This document shows positions 36,801 to 51,800 of a DNA stretch of 64,000 nucleotides, piece after piece; within the stretch, counting starts at the first letter, position 1; each line of letters starts with the position of its first letter. The position numbers were made by a program, and so were the translations under genes. The DNA comes from Castor canadensis (Eukaryota; Chordata; Mammalia; Rodentia; Castoridae). Location of the stretch: NCBI RefSeq assembly GCF_047511655.1, contig NC_133402.1, positions 59,152,951 to 59,216,950 of the forward strand. Reading direction: 5' to 3'. The notes below the pieces were generated by a model. The model was not told the origin of the DNA and made no database searches. It saw only the letters and a list, made by a program, of their open reading frames with translations.

Positions 36801-39800
36801 GCCCGAGGGACCCCATCTACCTGGGAGGCCAGGAGAGGCTTCTGGGAAGAAGTGAAGTATGAGATGGGAACATGGAGGACTGCTTTAGACCCAGGGAATG
36901 GCATGTGCAGGTCCTTGGCAGGCTACAAAGTCAAGGTGGTTGAGCTGTGAAAGGCCCCTGGGGAGTCGGGGATGAGCTATGATGTCAGCTGGGGGCGTCT
37001 CCAGGCCTGCGTGCATTTGAGTTTTTCACTTCTGTACCAGGCAGCATGACAAGCAGCAGCACAGGGTTCTCACCCTCTGTCTTCCTGGCTCCTAGCTTGA
37101 CACAGGGTGGCTGCAGGCAATGTGTGGTGACAGGTGGCTTCTGCTACCTGAACAGAAAGGGGACCTGGACTCCTGCCTGCTCCCACTAAGATTCCTTCCC
37201 CCATTGGTCCCTCTGTGCTGTGGGCTGGGCTACCAACCCCTCTGGGAAGCAGGCAGTATTTTCTCCCAGTACCTGGGAATATTAACTTCTCTGATTTTCA
37301 ATCAGCCATTGCCCAGAGCTGGAGAAACAGGCTGGCAGAAAGGCACAATGGTCCTGGTGTCTCCTCAGAAGGCAGTTAACATGCTACTAAGAGGATTAAA
37401 CTCTCTGTCCCCTCCTTTGGGATGGCTCTTCTCCTGGGCTAGTGGTCCAGGCCAGGAGCGAGCTGCAGCCTTCAGTGCACTTGGTGGGTGTGCAGTACAC
37501 ATGTGAACCTTGTCACATCTGCTCAGTTCTTGCGCAGTGGTGAGCCTCCCAGCTGCCAGATGGGAAGGGTAGGCCCCAGGTTGATGGGGAATCTGATTCC
37601 ACACAGTCAGGGGACTGCCAGGACAGGGCCATTGCCACAGGACAGTTTTACTGACCTGTATTTTATGCCAGGTGCCTGTGCACACACTCCTATGCCTCGC
37701 CCTCCCAGAAAACCTCAGGGGCAGAGGTTGGGGGGCAGGTATGCAGCCTGAGCCTCGGCACGGAAGAACTTGGCCACTCGCAGACTGAGGTTAGGCAATG
37801 CTGGCCAACAGGACTGGGCCTTCACCTAGCCCCTGCCCTGTTCCTGCAGGTCCAGTGGCTGGGAGTTGCCACCTGGAGGAAGTCCTGTGACTGGAAGCCT
37901 GAAGGGGGGAAGCAAGGCTTGGGAGGGGCTCCAGGGAGCCAAGGTGGGAGAGAGGAAGGGAGGGGGGAACCGCCTGACCACTGTTCCCTATTTGCAATTG
38001 GAAAAAAGTCACCCTGTTAAAAGTGGATCTCTGAGTGGTACCATTTCCTTTTTGCTTGGTTAAATTTGGTATTTGGTGTTTTTCTACAGACTGTGTATTG
38101 CTTGTGTCCATGAAATGAATAGAGGACTGGAGTTTGTGAGGAGCAAACTCAGGTGTCCTCCTGAAGGGGGTGGGGGTGGGGGGTTATTTGCATATGCAAA
38201 TTAGCAACTTCCTGGCTTTCCTGCCCACTCCTGGCCTCTCACATGGGCCAGGGGCCTAGGAGAGGGCTGAAAAGACAGGATTCCTCCTTCCCCTCCTGCC
38301 ACCACAGACCCTGTGAAATTCCTACCACACCTGTACTTTTTGTCACCTGCCCCACTGGACAGCGCCCTCCTTGAAGGTAGGGCAGGCTCTGAGTTGCACA
38401 GTGGGAGCTGAGAGCGCCCTGCTGACCTCCACAGAGGCAGGTGGATAGGAAGCAGAGAACAGGCAAACGAGATGGGACAGGAGTAGGGAACCTGCCAGGC
38501 CACCTGCCCAGCTGCAAGGCCAACACAGAGCATTCCACTGGTGTCTAAATGCCCCTCTGGGTTTCTGTTTCACAGATCCACTTTCCAGACGTGGAGCGGG
38601 TCGAGTGGGCCAACAAGGTAAGGCCACAGGCAGGGTCTGGCGGGCTGGACTTCCTGCTGGCTAGGTCACCTGATGTGGGGACAGTGCACAGACAAAGATC
38701 TGGAGTCTCAGGCAGCTACCCTCAAGATTCATTCACCAGAACGGGTTTCCTAAAGTTTTGGGTTTTTTTTTTAAAAAAGTAAGTTTTTAAAAAAAATCCT
38801 GGTCACAGCAGAAAGGTTAGAGAAGGTAGAAAAGTACAGACAAAAGCCCAGCCCTCCACTGTCCTCCCCCTAAGATCAGCTAGGGAGAGAAAGACAGTAA
38901 TTAGACAACAGCTTCTGTAATCCGTCTGGTACAGCACCACCGGCTGTGCAACCTTGGACAGTTTGCTTAACGTCTCTGAGCTGGTTGTTTATTCATAAAG
39001 GAGGGGTAATTATAGTTCCTGTCCTGGCACATGGTGGGTACTGGTCACTGACATCATCGCCATGATTGCTGTGGGATCATCCAGAGTCCCTCCCCTTGGG
39101 CTCTACTACCAAGTTCCCAGTGCAGGAATGACTAAGGTTAGATAGCAGAAGGGACTTCCTGACAGTTGTTGATCTAAGGTTGGTATTTTCATATTCCCAA
39201 AAATGTCATTATCAAGAACATCAAAAATGGTCCCCAGCCTCTAGGTGAAATTTGGAGGACCCAGGTTGTTGCTTTTGGAGGTGTGACAAGGGTTCCATGG
39301 ATTAAGGCAGGGCTGGGTCTTTAGGGTGCAGTCCTGGCATCTTTGCTAAGTGACATGGAGGCCACCCAAGTTAGTGGAGGTAGAGGACTGCTAGCCCAAG
39401 GATCGGGGAGGCAGTTGCAAAAGGAAACCCTGTATCAGGGTGTGCTCCACAGACACTGAAGAGTGACAAGCCAGCGAGACAGGAGGACAGCGCCAGCCTC
39501 CACAAAACTTAGAGCCAGGGCTTTGGAGAGGCCTCTGTGAGAGCACAGTGAGCTCTGAAATCTCACAGGCTCTTCAGTTAGGGCTTGGAAGGGGCCAGGG
39601 TGGAGGGTGAGGCACCTTTATACTGAGGCCCAAGCCCTGGGGAAGGAGAAGAGGCCACTGCCACACATAGAGCCACCAATGCCCCGATGACCACAGGCGT
39701 CCCATCTCCGCCTCCTTCCCACCAGAATAGAAAACAGTGGCAAAGCCCCCGACAGTCTATAGGTGAGTGAAAAATGCTGTAATGACATCAATTTCTAGGG

Positions 39801-42800
39801 CTTTTTGTTTTGTTTATTTGAGATAGGGCCTTGCTCTGTAGTCCAGGCTGGCCTTGAACTTGCCACCCTGCAGCCTCAGCCGCTCAGGTACTAGGATTAC
39901 AGGTGTGTGCCACCACACTTGGCTTTAATTGCTTCATTTTGGTCATTGCACACGTGGCTACGTGCCATATAACAACATTTTGGTCAATGACAGGCCACCA
40001 GGCTCAGGGTAAGTGCTTGTCTAGCATGTGTGAGGCTCTGGGCCCTGTCCCCAGCACTGCAAAACAAAACAAAACACAACACAAAATAAGAGCCCTCGTA
40101 TGCAACAGTGACCCCATAGATTATAACGGAGCTGAAAATTTCCTGTCACCTGCTGCTTTGTCCACCTAGTCTAGGTTTTGCTATGTCTAGATACACAAAC
40201 ACTGTCCACGGTGTTGCAAATGCCTGTGGGGTTTGCCACAGCAGCATGAAGAATGGCTTTGCAGCCTAGGAGCTGTCAGCTGCACCACCTCACTGTGGGG
40301 AGTAGTAGGCTGGACTGCCAAGGTTTGCTTAGGTGCATTCGGTGACAGGGACAAAAATCTGCCCCCCACTGTATGTCAGAATATGTCCTGTAGTTAAAGG
40401 GCACCGTGAGCCATCGTGCTGCAGAAACTAGCCAAAGGTGAAAATTAAATCGACAGAAAACTGGAGGTGCTGGGGTTTGAACTCAGGGCCTTGCACTTGC
40501 TAGGCAGGCACTCTACTGCTTGAGCCACACCCCCAGCCCTTTTTGCTCTGGTTATTTTGGAGATGGGGGGGGGGAGTCTCACTTTTGCCAGGCCAGCCTG
40601 GACCACAATTTTCCTACTTATGTTTCCTGCTGTAGCTGGGCTGACAGGTGTGCACCACTGCACCCAGCCGGTGGTTGAGATGGGGGTCTAGCAGACTTTT
40701 TCTGGCTGGGGCTGGCCTTGAGTCATGACCTTCCTGACCTCAGCCCCTCAAGAAGCTAGGATTATAAGAGTAAACCGCTGGCACCTGACCCCAGTGGAAA
40801 TTTCTTTCCTGTAAATGTTTTCTTAAGCCATTGGCCTCTGCCGCTCTGTATAAACCACACGTCCAGTGAGGTTGTGTTTTAGTGCAGAACCCAAGTGGTT
40901 AACTTTCCTCCGTGCTCTGTAAAACGCCCCCAACCTCTGCACCAGAGTGGACCTGTGGTTGTGGTTCTCTGGTGTTTGAGCGGGTGGCAGGCAGGGACGT
41001 GGGACCTCCTCCTGCAGGGCCAGGCCTCAGGCGAGCAGCTGTGCACTGACAGCTGAGGGCGCAGACCCAAGCGTCAGGGGCCTCCTCCACCCGCACAGAT
41101 CATCACCCAGATCTGGCCCTACCTCAGCATGATCATGGAGGACAAGATCCGGGAGAAACTCGAACCCAAGATCAGGGAGAAGAGCATGCACCTCAGGACC
41201 TTCTCCTTCACCAAACTCTACTTTGGCCAGAAGGTGAGTGTCACACTTGTCCTGCCACTTTTTCTCTGTCCCCTCTCCTCCTGCCCCTCCCAGGTCAGGC
41301 ACTGGACTTGGAAGATCCCACCTGACCTGGGCAGGGGGACAGCCCCTTTTCTGCATGTCCCAGCCAGGCAGCCTCACCTCACAGCCCTCACCCCCTAGAC
41401 CTCCACCTCTCCAGGGTCCAAGGAGGCCCGGATGGGGGAGCAGAAAGGAGAGGCGGGAAATTGTTCCTCTAGTTTTCAAACTTCTGCAAGTCATAGCTGA
41501 TGACCTCAGGTGCAGCCAGGGTGGTGGTTGGGGGCAGTCAGTGCCACAAAGTAGCTTGGGAGTCTCCGGTTGGCTCCTGAATGCCTCAGTCCTGGGATCC
41601 TGGTCCAGGCCCCTCACGCTCTGCTAGGACTGGTGGTCCCAGCGTCTCTTAGCTCAAGGATCTGTTCCTGTGCCATTCCCATGCTATTTACTGAGCGTGT
41701 GCTGTGCGTTTGTCATCAAAGACCGTCGGGTGTGACACAGAAACTGCTGGGTGACACCCTGGCAGCGTGGGTGGCATGATGGTAGAAGGATCTGCGAGCG
41801 TGGAAGCAGAGGGTTGTGGGGCAGCAGCAGTCAGGGAAGACTTCCATGAGGAAGTGTCACCTGAGTTGGCTTTTGAAGAATTCAGTGGGTAAAGAGCCAG
41901 GAAGCCTGCAGTCTGATGTGCTCAGACACAGCCTGCCCCGCCAGGCAGGTCACTGCTCTGGCACAGGTGGCTATGGGATGTGGCATTGCTGCCCAGGGAC
42001 GTAGAAGAGGGAGGCTGCAGGCTGGCTAGATGTCCTGGGCTGGTAGGACGCCCCTTCCTAGTCTCCAAAGTCCTTCTGGCCCTGGTCTTGCTTACCTCCT
42101 CCCTGTTCCCCATCTTCGTGTCTCCTCTCTTCTCCACTGTGGGGCCACAGAGAACGCCTTAGATGTTCCTCCTGCCCTGGTGCAGCCAGGCTCCGTGTGC
42201 TTGCCACATCCCTCCCTCCACACCCACCAGCATCCCCAGCTCTCTCTGATTCCCCTGTCTCTGCCCAGCTCCTTCTCTGCTGTGTGGCCTTGGGTCAGTC
42301 ACCTAACCTCTCTGAGCTCCAGTTTCCTTGTGGATAAAAGGAAAGGGTTGTTGTGAGGCATGAGCGACAGGCCCGTGAGGTTGTGCAAGCTGCCCTGTGA
42401 CAGCCACACTGGAGCCTGGCTGTGAACTGGAGCCAGGGCTGCCATGTCCGGCATAGAGTGGGCTCTATCCGGAGGGTAGCTGAAGCAGGGGCCTTCCCCA
42501 GGACCTGCCCCTCACAGGTGCCAGACAGCCCCAACCCTCAGTAGGGCCTCGGTGGTGGCTCAGCCACGGTGCCCCTCCTCCAGCCCTGGCTTCTGCTGAA
42601 GCCTGTTGCCTTGAAGCTTTGATGATTCTGCAGGTGCTCTCGAAGAAGAAGAATGTAACGGCCAGGTGTGACGGTACACTGCTGTAATCCCAGCTACTGA
42701 GAGGATCGAGAGGCCAGCCTGGGCAAAGTCAGTGCAAATCCCTCTCTGAAATGCAAAAGGACTAAAAGTGAAAGGACTGGGGACATGGCTCAAGTGGTAG

Positions 42801-45800
42801 AACACTGGCCTGGTAAGTGTGAGGCTCTGAGTTCAAATCTCCAGTATTGCCCAAAAAAGGGGGAATATTGAAAAAGAAAAGATGAAAGATTAGGACAAAA
42901 TGACTGAGATAAATATGGCAAAGAATGAGAAAATAAGATCACAGCAAGTTATACATTCTAAAAGCTGACACGTCACACACACCACCAACTCTGCAAAAAT
43001 ACAGCAGTTTTAAGTAACCACTACACACGTCCCCACCATAATGGGCCTGTGCTCTGGTCTCCACATGCAGGGCCTTTTCACAGGATGCATTTGTAAGTGC
43101 CACCTTCTGGGGACAGATAGGGAGCTCCCGGGTGCCTCCTCTGCTGGGACTTATTGAGTTTTGCCCCAGCATTTTATTATGAAAAACTGCAAGCTCCAAA
43201 AAGTGCTCCTGACTCAGTGACTGTCACACGCCTAGCCCCCGAGCTGTGCGGGTGCTGACCCCTGGCTGTATTCGATTTGTGATCGCTCCATGCTTCTTTC
43301 TATTCATTTTTTGATGCATTTCAAACTAAATAGGAGATATCAGTGACGTCACCTCAAACCACTTTAGCACACATGATAGAACTCAGATTCAAAAGAAATT
43401 TGTTTTTTATTTTATATGTATATGTACTTTTTTTTTTTTTTTTTTTTGGGTAGAACTGGGGTTTGAACTCAGGGCCTCATGCTTGCGAGACAGGCATTCT
43501 ACCACTTGAGCCACTCCTCCAGCCCGTTATGCTTTAGGTTATTTTCCAGATAGGGTCTTACGCTTTTTGCCCATGCTGGCCTCAGACTATGACTCTCCTA
43601 GCTATGTCTCTTGCCCATCTGGGATTACAGCTGCAAACCCCCATGTCTGGCTTGTTTGTTGAGATGAGAGTCTTGCTAACGTTTTTCCCCCAGGATGACC
43701 TCAAAGTGCAATCTTCCCCTTGTCTACCTCCCAAGTAGCTAGGATTACAGCATGCACCACCATGCCCAGCCTGGTTTTTCTTCTTGATAAATAATAACCA
43801 GAACACCTGACAGAAGAAGGGTCTGAGCCAAGGAGGAGACAAAACAGAAGGAAAGTTCTGTAGTCCTAAGCCTGGAGCCTGTGGTCCTGGAGAGGCCACT
43901 TGTGTCCTGAGGGTCAGCTGTCTTGGCCAGGAACCCCGCCCCTTCCCTTGTTCTGATGGGGCCAGTGCCTCGTCACTCACTGGACTTAGTTTAGATTCCT
44001 CCAGGAGCCATGGCTACCTGCCCCCCAGCTGGGCTGGCAGGTGTTCTTGAAGTCCCCAGATCCCTGGGACAGTATGGGCTGCTCTTTACTATGTCCCTTC
44101 CTGTTCCATTTGTCCCCTGGACTGTGCTGCTGTCCCATAGGGCAGGCTGGGTCCCCATAGCCCCTTGGTGGCTACAAAGCCCAGTGTGGGCCAGGGCTCT
44201 GGCTGTCCCCTGCTGTGAGAGCCTGCTCACCCCACCCTTCCGGCATCTCTTGTAGTGTCCCCGGGTGAACGGCGTCAAGGCCCACACTGACAAGTGCAAC
44301 CGGAGACAGGTGACCCTGGACCTGCAAATCTGGTGAGGCCCAGGAACAGCAGAGGGGACATGGAGTGGCCCAGGTGCGCGCTGGTTCAGGGTGTGACACC
44401 ATCTGTCTGAGGACCAAAGTCCCCTCCAGGCTGGGACACAAGGTCTTTCCTGGAGGTGGGGAAGGAATGTCAGGAGAACGGATGGAATAGCAACTGGTCC
44501 TGGGCAGCTGTGCCTGACCCCTCAGCCAAGGGCGCTTCTCCAGAGAAAGGGCTGGGGAACAAGTGTGACAAGAGGAGGAGGGGACTCGTGAGGCCCAGGG
44601 AGCCCCAAGCACAGGCTGTCAGAGACCATCTGGAAAGCTGGGCTGTGGCTTCTCGGGGAAACCAGAGGATGCCAGGACACAGGAGTGACTGGTTACGAGG
44701 TTGGGCGAGGACACCACCTCCTTCAAATGCACTTCCTAATGAGCTTGAGTCAGGAAGAAGGGAGACTCAATCCAGGAGCTCTTGTGGTGAGATTTGAATT
44801 GTGCTTTAAAAGACAGGGTCAGTACCTGAGGCTCCAGAGTGTTGCCATTCCTTTCCAGTGTCTCATATTCCCTATCCTTGGCCCAGACGCTGGCACGGAG
44901 AAAAAGCTGGGGAGACAAGAGCTAGCCCTGGGGCCACCTGTCCCCAATTTAAGGGCTGGTCTCCAGTGTGTTGGGACACTGACAGGCATTCAGGTGCTCC
45001 TGGCCCCTGAGGCTCTGCCCTGAGAGCCCTGTCTGAATAGTTGGGGCACAATGAGATCCTTTGGCCCACTTGGCCACCCAGGCAGTGCCTCAGGTCCCCA
45101 ACTCCCTCCCCTGGCTCTCCTTCAGACCTTTGGCAGAGTCTCCTGAGCTTTATCCTCGGGCACCATCCCTGGGCTCCCTGTGCATCACCTGGTAGGAGCC
45201 ACCAGGGGGCCCCAGGCTCCGGTCCTTGCAGCCCTGGCCTGGGGTGTTGCTCACCCCCTGCCCCCCAGGGATAACCTGGGGCAATGGCTGGTTATTAGCA
45301 GAGGGGTTTTACTGTGTCATCGTGGAAGAGACCCGGGCAGAGATGGGAGAGGGGCACAGCTGAGGGAGGGTGCAGCGTATTTCCAATGGCCCCTCCTCTT
45401 CATCTGTGGGTGTCATGGGGGAGAGGGTGTCCAGAGGCACTGCCCCCATGGGCAGGGTGGGGGATGTGCCTGGGATCCCCAGGCACAGGGCCTGGAGGGC
45501 TGCCTCTTGGGATCTTGGCTTCAATTAGGGTCTTGGCAGAAGTGAGAAAGGAAGAGGCTATTGGGGAGGTCACATGCAGAGTGACACACCTCAGGCTTGG
45601 TGGCCAGCAGCCAGGGCTGAGGCTGTGCAACACTGGGCAAGTTTCCCAACCTCTCTGAGCCAGTGGACCTGCCCTCCTTTCCTCCTTCCTTCTCCCTCCC
45701 CATTCCAGCTACATCGGGGACTGTGAGATCAGCGTGGAACTGCAGAAGATGCGTGCTGGGGTGAATGGGATCCAGGTGGGTGGAGGCTGGCGTGACTGCT

Positions 45801-48800
45801 GTGCCAGCCCCGGGCATGGGGGTCAGGGGGAGGGGATGACCCCCCACACACACCCTGTGTGCTACAGCAGGCTGCAGAAGGCAGTGTCCAACACAGAGGC
45901 TGGTGACTTGGAGGAGCACAAGCCTGAGGTCACATGGCCAGAAAGTGGTGCTGGGCTTGCCAACCCCAGTGGGCCTCAGGTCCCTCTGTTTGCCAAGTCC
46001 CCAGGGGGCACTGGCTGCCTGTCGACAGAGTGAGGAAAAGTGATTGCTTAGCAAGCCAGGGGGACCCAGGAGGTGGAATGTCTCACACTGGTATAGAGCT
46101 GAGTTGGGCTGGAAGAAACCTCTCGGTCCCTATTGCCTAGGGTGCTCAGCATGCCATGTGGCAGTGGGGGTAACTTGTGGCCCGTGGTGGCTGGCCATGG
46201 GGCCTTGCACAACAAGTTGGTCCCTGCTGTGGCTAGGACCAGGTGGTCCTGACGGTGGGGGTGGCGTGGGCCTGGAATGAGGCACACAGGGGCCTCGGCT
46301 GATGCAGCAGGCATGGGAGGAAGGGAGGCTCGGTCCCTTACCTGTGCCCATTAGTTGCAGGGCACCCTGAGGGTCATTCTGGAGCCGCTCCTGGTGGACA
46401 AGCCCTTCGTGGGAGCCGTGACCGTGTTCTTCCTTCAAAAGCCGGTGAGCCCTAGGGACTGGACAGGCCTGCTGCTCCCTGTGAGCCAGCACTGTCCCCA
46501 GGCCTCCTACACTGTGGACAGGCACTCACACCCCTGCCTCATCTAATCCTCAAGGTGGCCTGGATCTGGCTGTCCCCACGATGAGAAAACTAAGCCCAGA
46601 GAGGGCCACACAGGGGATGAGAGTGGAGCTGAGACAAACTCCCATCTGTCCCCTGGAGGTCCTTGGCCTGGCCTGAGCTAAGGCTGGGAGGGGATCCCCC
46701 CTCCTGAGCCCTTGTTGCAGAGGGCATCCCCCCCACAGGCCAGTGTCCCCTGCTCAGGTGGGTGGGTGGGAGGCTGTCAGGTTCTTGGCCTGGGTTCCCA
46801 GGTCCTTCCAGCCTGAGTGCCACCCCTCTGTCCCACAGCACCTGCAGATCAACTGGACGGGCCTCACCAACCTGCTGGATGCGCCCGGAATCAAGTGAGT
46901 GCCTGGGAGCCTCAGGTGCCACGAGTGTGCAGAGGCTGTGCCTTCCCTCCCGCTCTGTGACAGGAGTGGGTGACAGCCTGGGCTGCCCTCCATGGGGAAG
47001 AGTGTGTGTGGTGCAGTACGGGTGTGGGGTGGGAGGCTGACAGGGTGGCACGGCCTCTGTGGCACACACACGTGCACACCCAGTGCGCACTCGCACACGT
47101 ACACACTGCGGGTGAGGGGCATTAGGTGCCTGCCCTGGTGCAGGGGGAGAGCGACTGATCAGATGAGATGACCTCAGGGAGACCATGCACCGGGGCTAGG
47201 GAGGCGTGAGCACAGGTCTGGAGCCAGACCCATCAGCTGCTGGGCCTGACCCTTATCAAGTGTGTGACCATGGACAAGTTGCTTCACCTCTCTGGGCCTT
47301 TCCTCAGTAAAAAGGGAGCCAGTGGCACTTCCACCTCAGGGTCCCTGGTAAACAGCCCCCCCAGGATTCTGTCTGCAGGTGTCCAGAGACTCAGAGGCAG
47401 AGCCTTTGAGGTGGTGACACACTGGATGTCATTCATCACCCATCCCCAGCTGGAGTGTGGTGAGGAGTCTGGGAGGCCTCCCGTGTCCATGGTTACAAGC
47501 ATAGGTGTGGAAGGGGGTGACTGTCCCAGCAGAGGCCAGCAAGGAGGAGCTGGGGTGGGGCAGGTACAGGTCCCTCGGAGTCCTGGGCCTCTCTTTAGGA
47601 GCAGAGGAGAGCACCAGCCCCACTGACCAGGGTGGGCACTCTCTTACCAGGCTCCAGGAAGGGCCACCCACTGCTCACCGAGGATGTCCCCTCTGATCTC
47701 ACTCCTCTGGACAGAGAGGATCCAGTCACGTGCTGCTTTATTTATTTTGAGACAGGGTCTTGCTATGTTGGCTGTGCTCCTCGTCCCAGTCTCCTGAGTG
47801 CCGTGACTACAGGTGTGAGCCACCACACTTGGCTAGTTATACACTCTTCATTCAACAAGTATTTTTGGAGCACTTGCCACGTGCTAGTTCTGGCTGGCCA
47901 CTGTCCCTGTCTCCCTGTGCTGGGGAGAGAGGGAGTCAGGTATTAAGAGAATGTCGTATGTCAGGGAGAGGAAGGGTATGACACCTGACAGGTGTCAGGG
48001 TCTGTCAGAAGGTGAACCCACCTCCCACCCAACATCCAGGCAGGAAGGGGGCAGCACTGCCTCTGGGTGGGGCCCCTGCAGGGCATGGAATGGAGGGGAA
48101 GAGGACACAGGGGAGGCAGTGCCCCCTCTATAGCTGCTCATGCCTGGTGTCCCAGTGAGGTGTCAGACAGCCTGCTGGAGGACCTCATCGCTGCCCACCT
48201 GGTGCTGCCCAACCGTGTGACGGTGCCCGTGAAGAAGGGGCTGGATGTGACCAACCTGCGCTTTCCGCTGCCCTGTGTGAGTACCAGGCCCCAGCTGGAG
48301 CGGCCAGTCTACACGGTCACTGGTAAACCGTAGCCGGCCACAGCTGCCCCACCAGGCTCGACACTGGATTTCTCATGAGGATTTGCCATGGCAGTGTGGA
48401 CGGAGCCCTTTGTCCCTGCTAATGGCTACCGGTGACTGTGGGGCGTGCTCAGCTGACCCACCAGCTCCCTGTCAATGGCAGACAGGTTGCATCTGGGCTG
48501 TCGCTACTCCAAAGAGTGCAGTGAATAACCTTGGGGACGTGTCTTTTATGTTCTTGCCAGTGTGCCTTTCGGTTTTGTGGGTTACGTATCTACTGGTATT
48601 TAAAAAAAAAAATTCTACGAAGGAGGCAGTGTTTAAGTCCTGTGAACTGTTCTTTTCCTACATCCTGTGCTCTGATCTTTGTGATGCTAGGGATCGAACC
48701 CAGGGCCTCACTTTTGCTAGGCAAGTAGTCTATCATGTGAGCTAAGCCCTCAGTCCTTTTGTTTTTACTTTATTTTTGAGATGGGGTCTCACTGCTAACT

Positions 48801-51800
48801 TTGCCTTGGGCTGGCCTTGAACTCATGATTTTTCTCCCTCCACCTCCTGAGTAGCTGGGACTATAGGTGTGCACCACCATGCCTGGCTCCTATGCTCCAT
48901 TCTTTATTAACTTTTTTTTTTAAACAACCATCTATGTGAGTGTGGGGAAGGAGGTGTCTTGCCCTATAGCACAGGGTAGGCCCTTTATAAGTACAGGGAC
49001 CAGCAGCAGGCGGTGCCCACCAGGTATGGAAAGGTGACACTAGGGTTCAGTCTATGTGCAGGCCTCACAGGGGGTTGGAGGAGAACAGGAGGTGTCCTCA
49101 GGTGGCAAGGTGGTTGGCACAGGAGGGACAAACAGCTGTAGCTGAATGAGCCGTTCTGTGGTCGTTAGGAGACAGGGATTGTGAGAAGGCATGGGACCCA
49201 ATGTCCTGGGCCCTACCACCACTTGCTGTGTGGCCTTGGCCAGGTCGCTGCTGTCTCTGGTTGCTGCCTCTCTATCCAGATATTGGATGGAGTGGGAGCG
49301 AGCAGTGGTGACCTCTGATGGCTTTGGCTCTGATATCCTGGCACAGCTCGGGAAGCAGCCGTGAACTCCGGGCTGGGCATATTCCAGGGGGTGATCAGAG
49401 TCCACCTGCTGGAGGCTGAGAAGCTGGCCCCGAAGGACAACTTCCTGGGGCTCGGAGGGAAGTCAGACCCCTACGCCAAGGTGAGCATCGGCTTGCAGCA
49501 CTGCCGGAGCAGGACCGTCTACAGGAATCTGAACCCCACCTGGAACGAAGCATTTGAGGTGACGCTCTCCTCTGCCTCTCAGCTTCACGCTGGGATGTGG
49601 TGGGCACGGCCTGCGTGGCTCTCCTGTCCCCACGGGGAAACCCTGGCCAGAGGCATGGGCCTTGGAGGCGGGTGGGCAGATCTGTGTAATTCCATCAGGC
49701 TTCCAGAGGTAGGCTGCTTTGGCCCCTCAAATGAGAGCAAAAGAGCTCTCAGTGGCAGTCCTGCCCCCTCCCCTCAGCCTCCCTGCCTCTCATCCCCAGT
49801 CCCTGCTCCTGGAAGTCTGGGCCTTGCTGTCTGTTAAGTCAGATCACAGGTTCCAGAGCCACCGTCAGGTCTTCCCTGCTTCCCCTCCCAACCAGCCGAG
49901 CAAGCCTGGTCAGAGCAGCAGGCACTACTGTCCTCCGGGCAGGGGCTGGCACCTGCTGTCTCTTGTCCTCCCTGCCGCCCTGGGGGAGGCACTGAGAAGG
50001 CCAGAGGCCTGTGGGCACTAAGTAGGATTTGGCTCCCTCTGGGTATTAAGGTCTGATTTTTTCAGTCATGACTGCAGGCCATGACACCTCTCTCTGCTTC
50101 CAGTTCATGGTATATGAAGTCCCCGGGCAGGACCTGGAGGTGGACCTGTATGATGAGGACACTGACAGGGATGACTTCCTGGGCAGGTGAGGAGGAGGTG
50201 GAGCTGGGCCTGAGGGGCTGACTTCTCTCCCTGGGGGTCTGGGCTGGGCCTTGGGACAAAGGCACCCTTACCCCATGGCTTAATGACCTGCAACCCTCTC
50301 TGGTGACTCCATCATGGTGACTAAACCGGGCAACCTGCTCCCCCCTTCCCCAGTCCTGCCACAAACCTTCCCAGCTGTCTCTCAAGTCCCCAGCCCTAAC
50401 CTTGGCCCTGGGCAGTACAGAGCAGGGCAAGATTTGTGCCTGATGGGCTCTGTTTTCTGCCTCACTGATGCTGTACCCGGAGTCCCCATTTGGAGCAGTG
50501 GGCAAGGATAGCAGTGGGCAGCCAGGCACCCGATCCCCAGGAACCCTGGCTGTTCCCTGTGAGCTAGGGAGCTCAGCCCCTCAGTGGCCATCAAACGGGC
50601 CATTTGGTTCAAGTGGCCGGGCTGGATCTGACCATCATCTTTTGGACACAGTCCCTTTACCGGGAATGGCCTACAAAATAAAGGCACTAGCGTTCCCTCT
50701 ACTTACTATGGAAGTAGCTGAGGTACCAAACCAAACCCCTCTCCACCCCGGAAACGTGAGCCACTCAGGGGACAGGGGCTGAATGTTTGGAGAGTCACAA
50801 TCACCAACTACTCAGGCTCCTTCAGTTTTCAGAAACAAGTAGACTCTGTGTGTTGACTGGGGGTCATCCATGAACTTGGGCTCAGCCTCTAGGGAAAGGA
50901 CCCCTGCATGTTTCAGCCTGGGTGGGTGTGAGCCGAGGGAGGAGGGGAGCCCCACGCCCCACTGTTAGCAGTGCTCCCCTGAGAGCCAGAGGCAGAGAAG
51001 GGAGTTGACTGGCATCTTCACAGCCCTGTGGTGGCCAGCTTGTCTCCATGAGCAAAGAGTTAAGAAAAGCAGGAAACAGTCTGATGGCCCGAGAAATGGC
51101 TTATAACCAGGGGTTGCTGATCATTCCATTTGGGTGGCAAAGTTGCAGTTTTTGCAGGGCTGCAGGTTAGAACTGAGGTAGTGGCGTGTGCCCTAGGTAC
51201 AGAGTTCAGAGGCATCGGAGTTCCCAGCGCCATTCTGAGTTACACAGGCGGGCGCTTCAGGACCTTCCAGCTGGGCCTGGCTCCAGGTGGGGGAGGGAGA
51301 GGCTTGGTGCGGGAGTCACCTGCTCTCTCACACACATGCCATCTGCACTTGTCCCTTGCAGGGCGCTCAGGACCATTTTCAAATCAGTATGGCATTTTGG
51401 CTGTGAAAATGACTAGGGAGGTGGCACCTTGCATTCAGAGGACACAGGGCCAGGAAGCTAAGTTTCTACCGTGCCCAGACCACTGTGCACAGTCGAGAAT
51501 CATCCCATTTCAAATACCAGTAGCACTGTTGGGAAATACAGAGGCAATGTGTCCAGGGGCCTCTGCTTGTATTTTAGGAGGCCAGGAGCCACTGTCTCCC
51601 CGGGCAGTGTGTGCCCAGTGGGGCAGGCCTGATGGCTCCTGAGTCCTTCCTGCTCTTGACTGACAATGGCCTCGCATTGGCTCCTGGATAGATAAGATGG
51701 CCGTTCTGATGGCCCTGCTTGGCTATTTGCGACAGATTGCAAATAGCTGTACTCACTCCTCTCCTGTGTGTTCCAGCTTGCAGATCAACCTTGGAGATGT

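Noticed and set aside
46590..47186. Minus-strand frame of 198 codons
   Set aside because: It lies across introns 6-7 and opposite exon 7 of ESYT3, in GC-rich DNA, with low-complexity Pro/His/Cys content.
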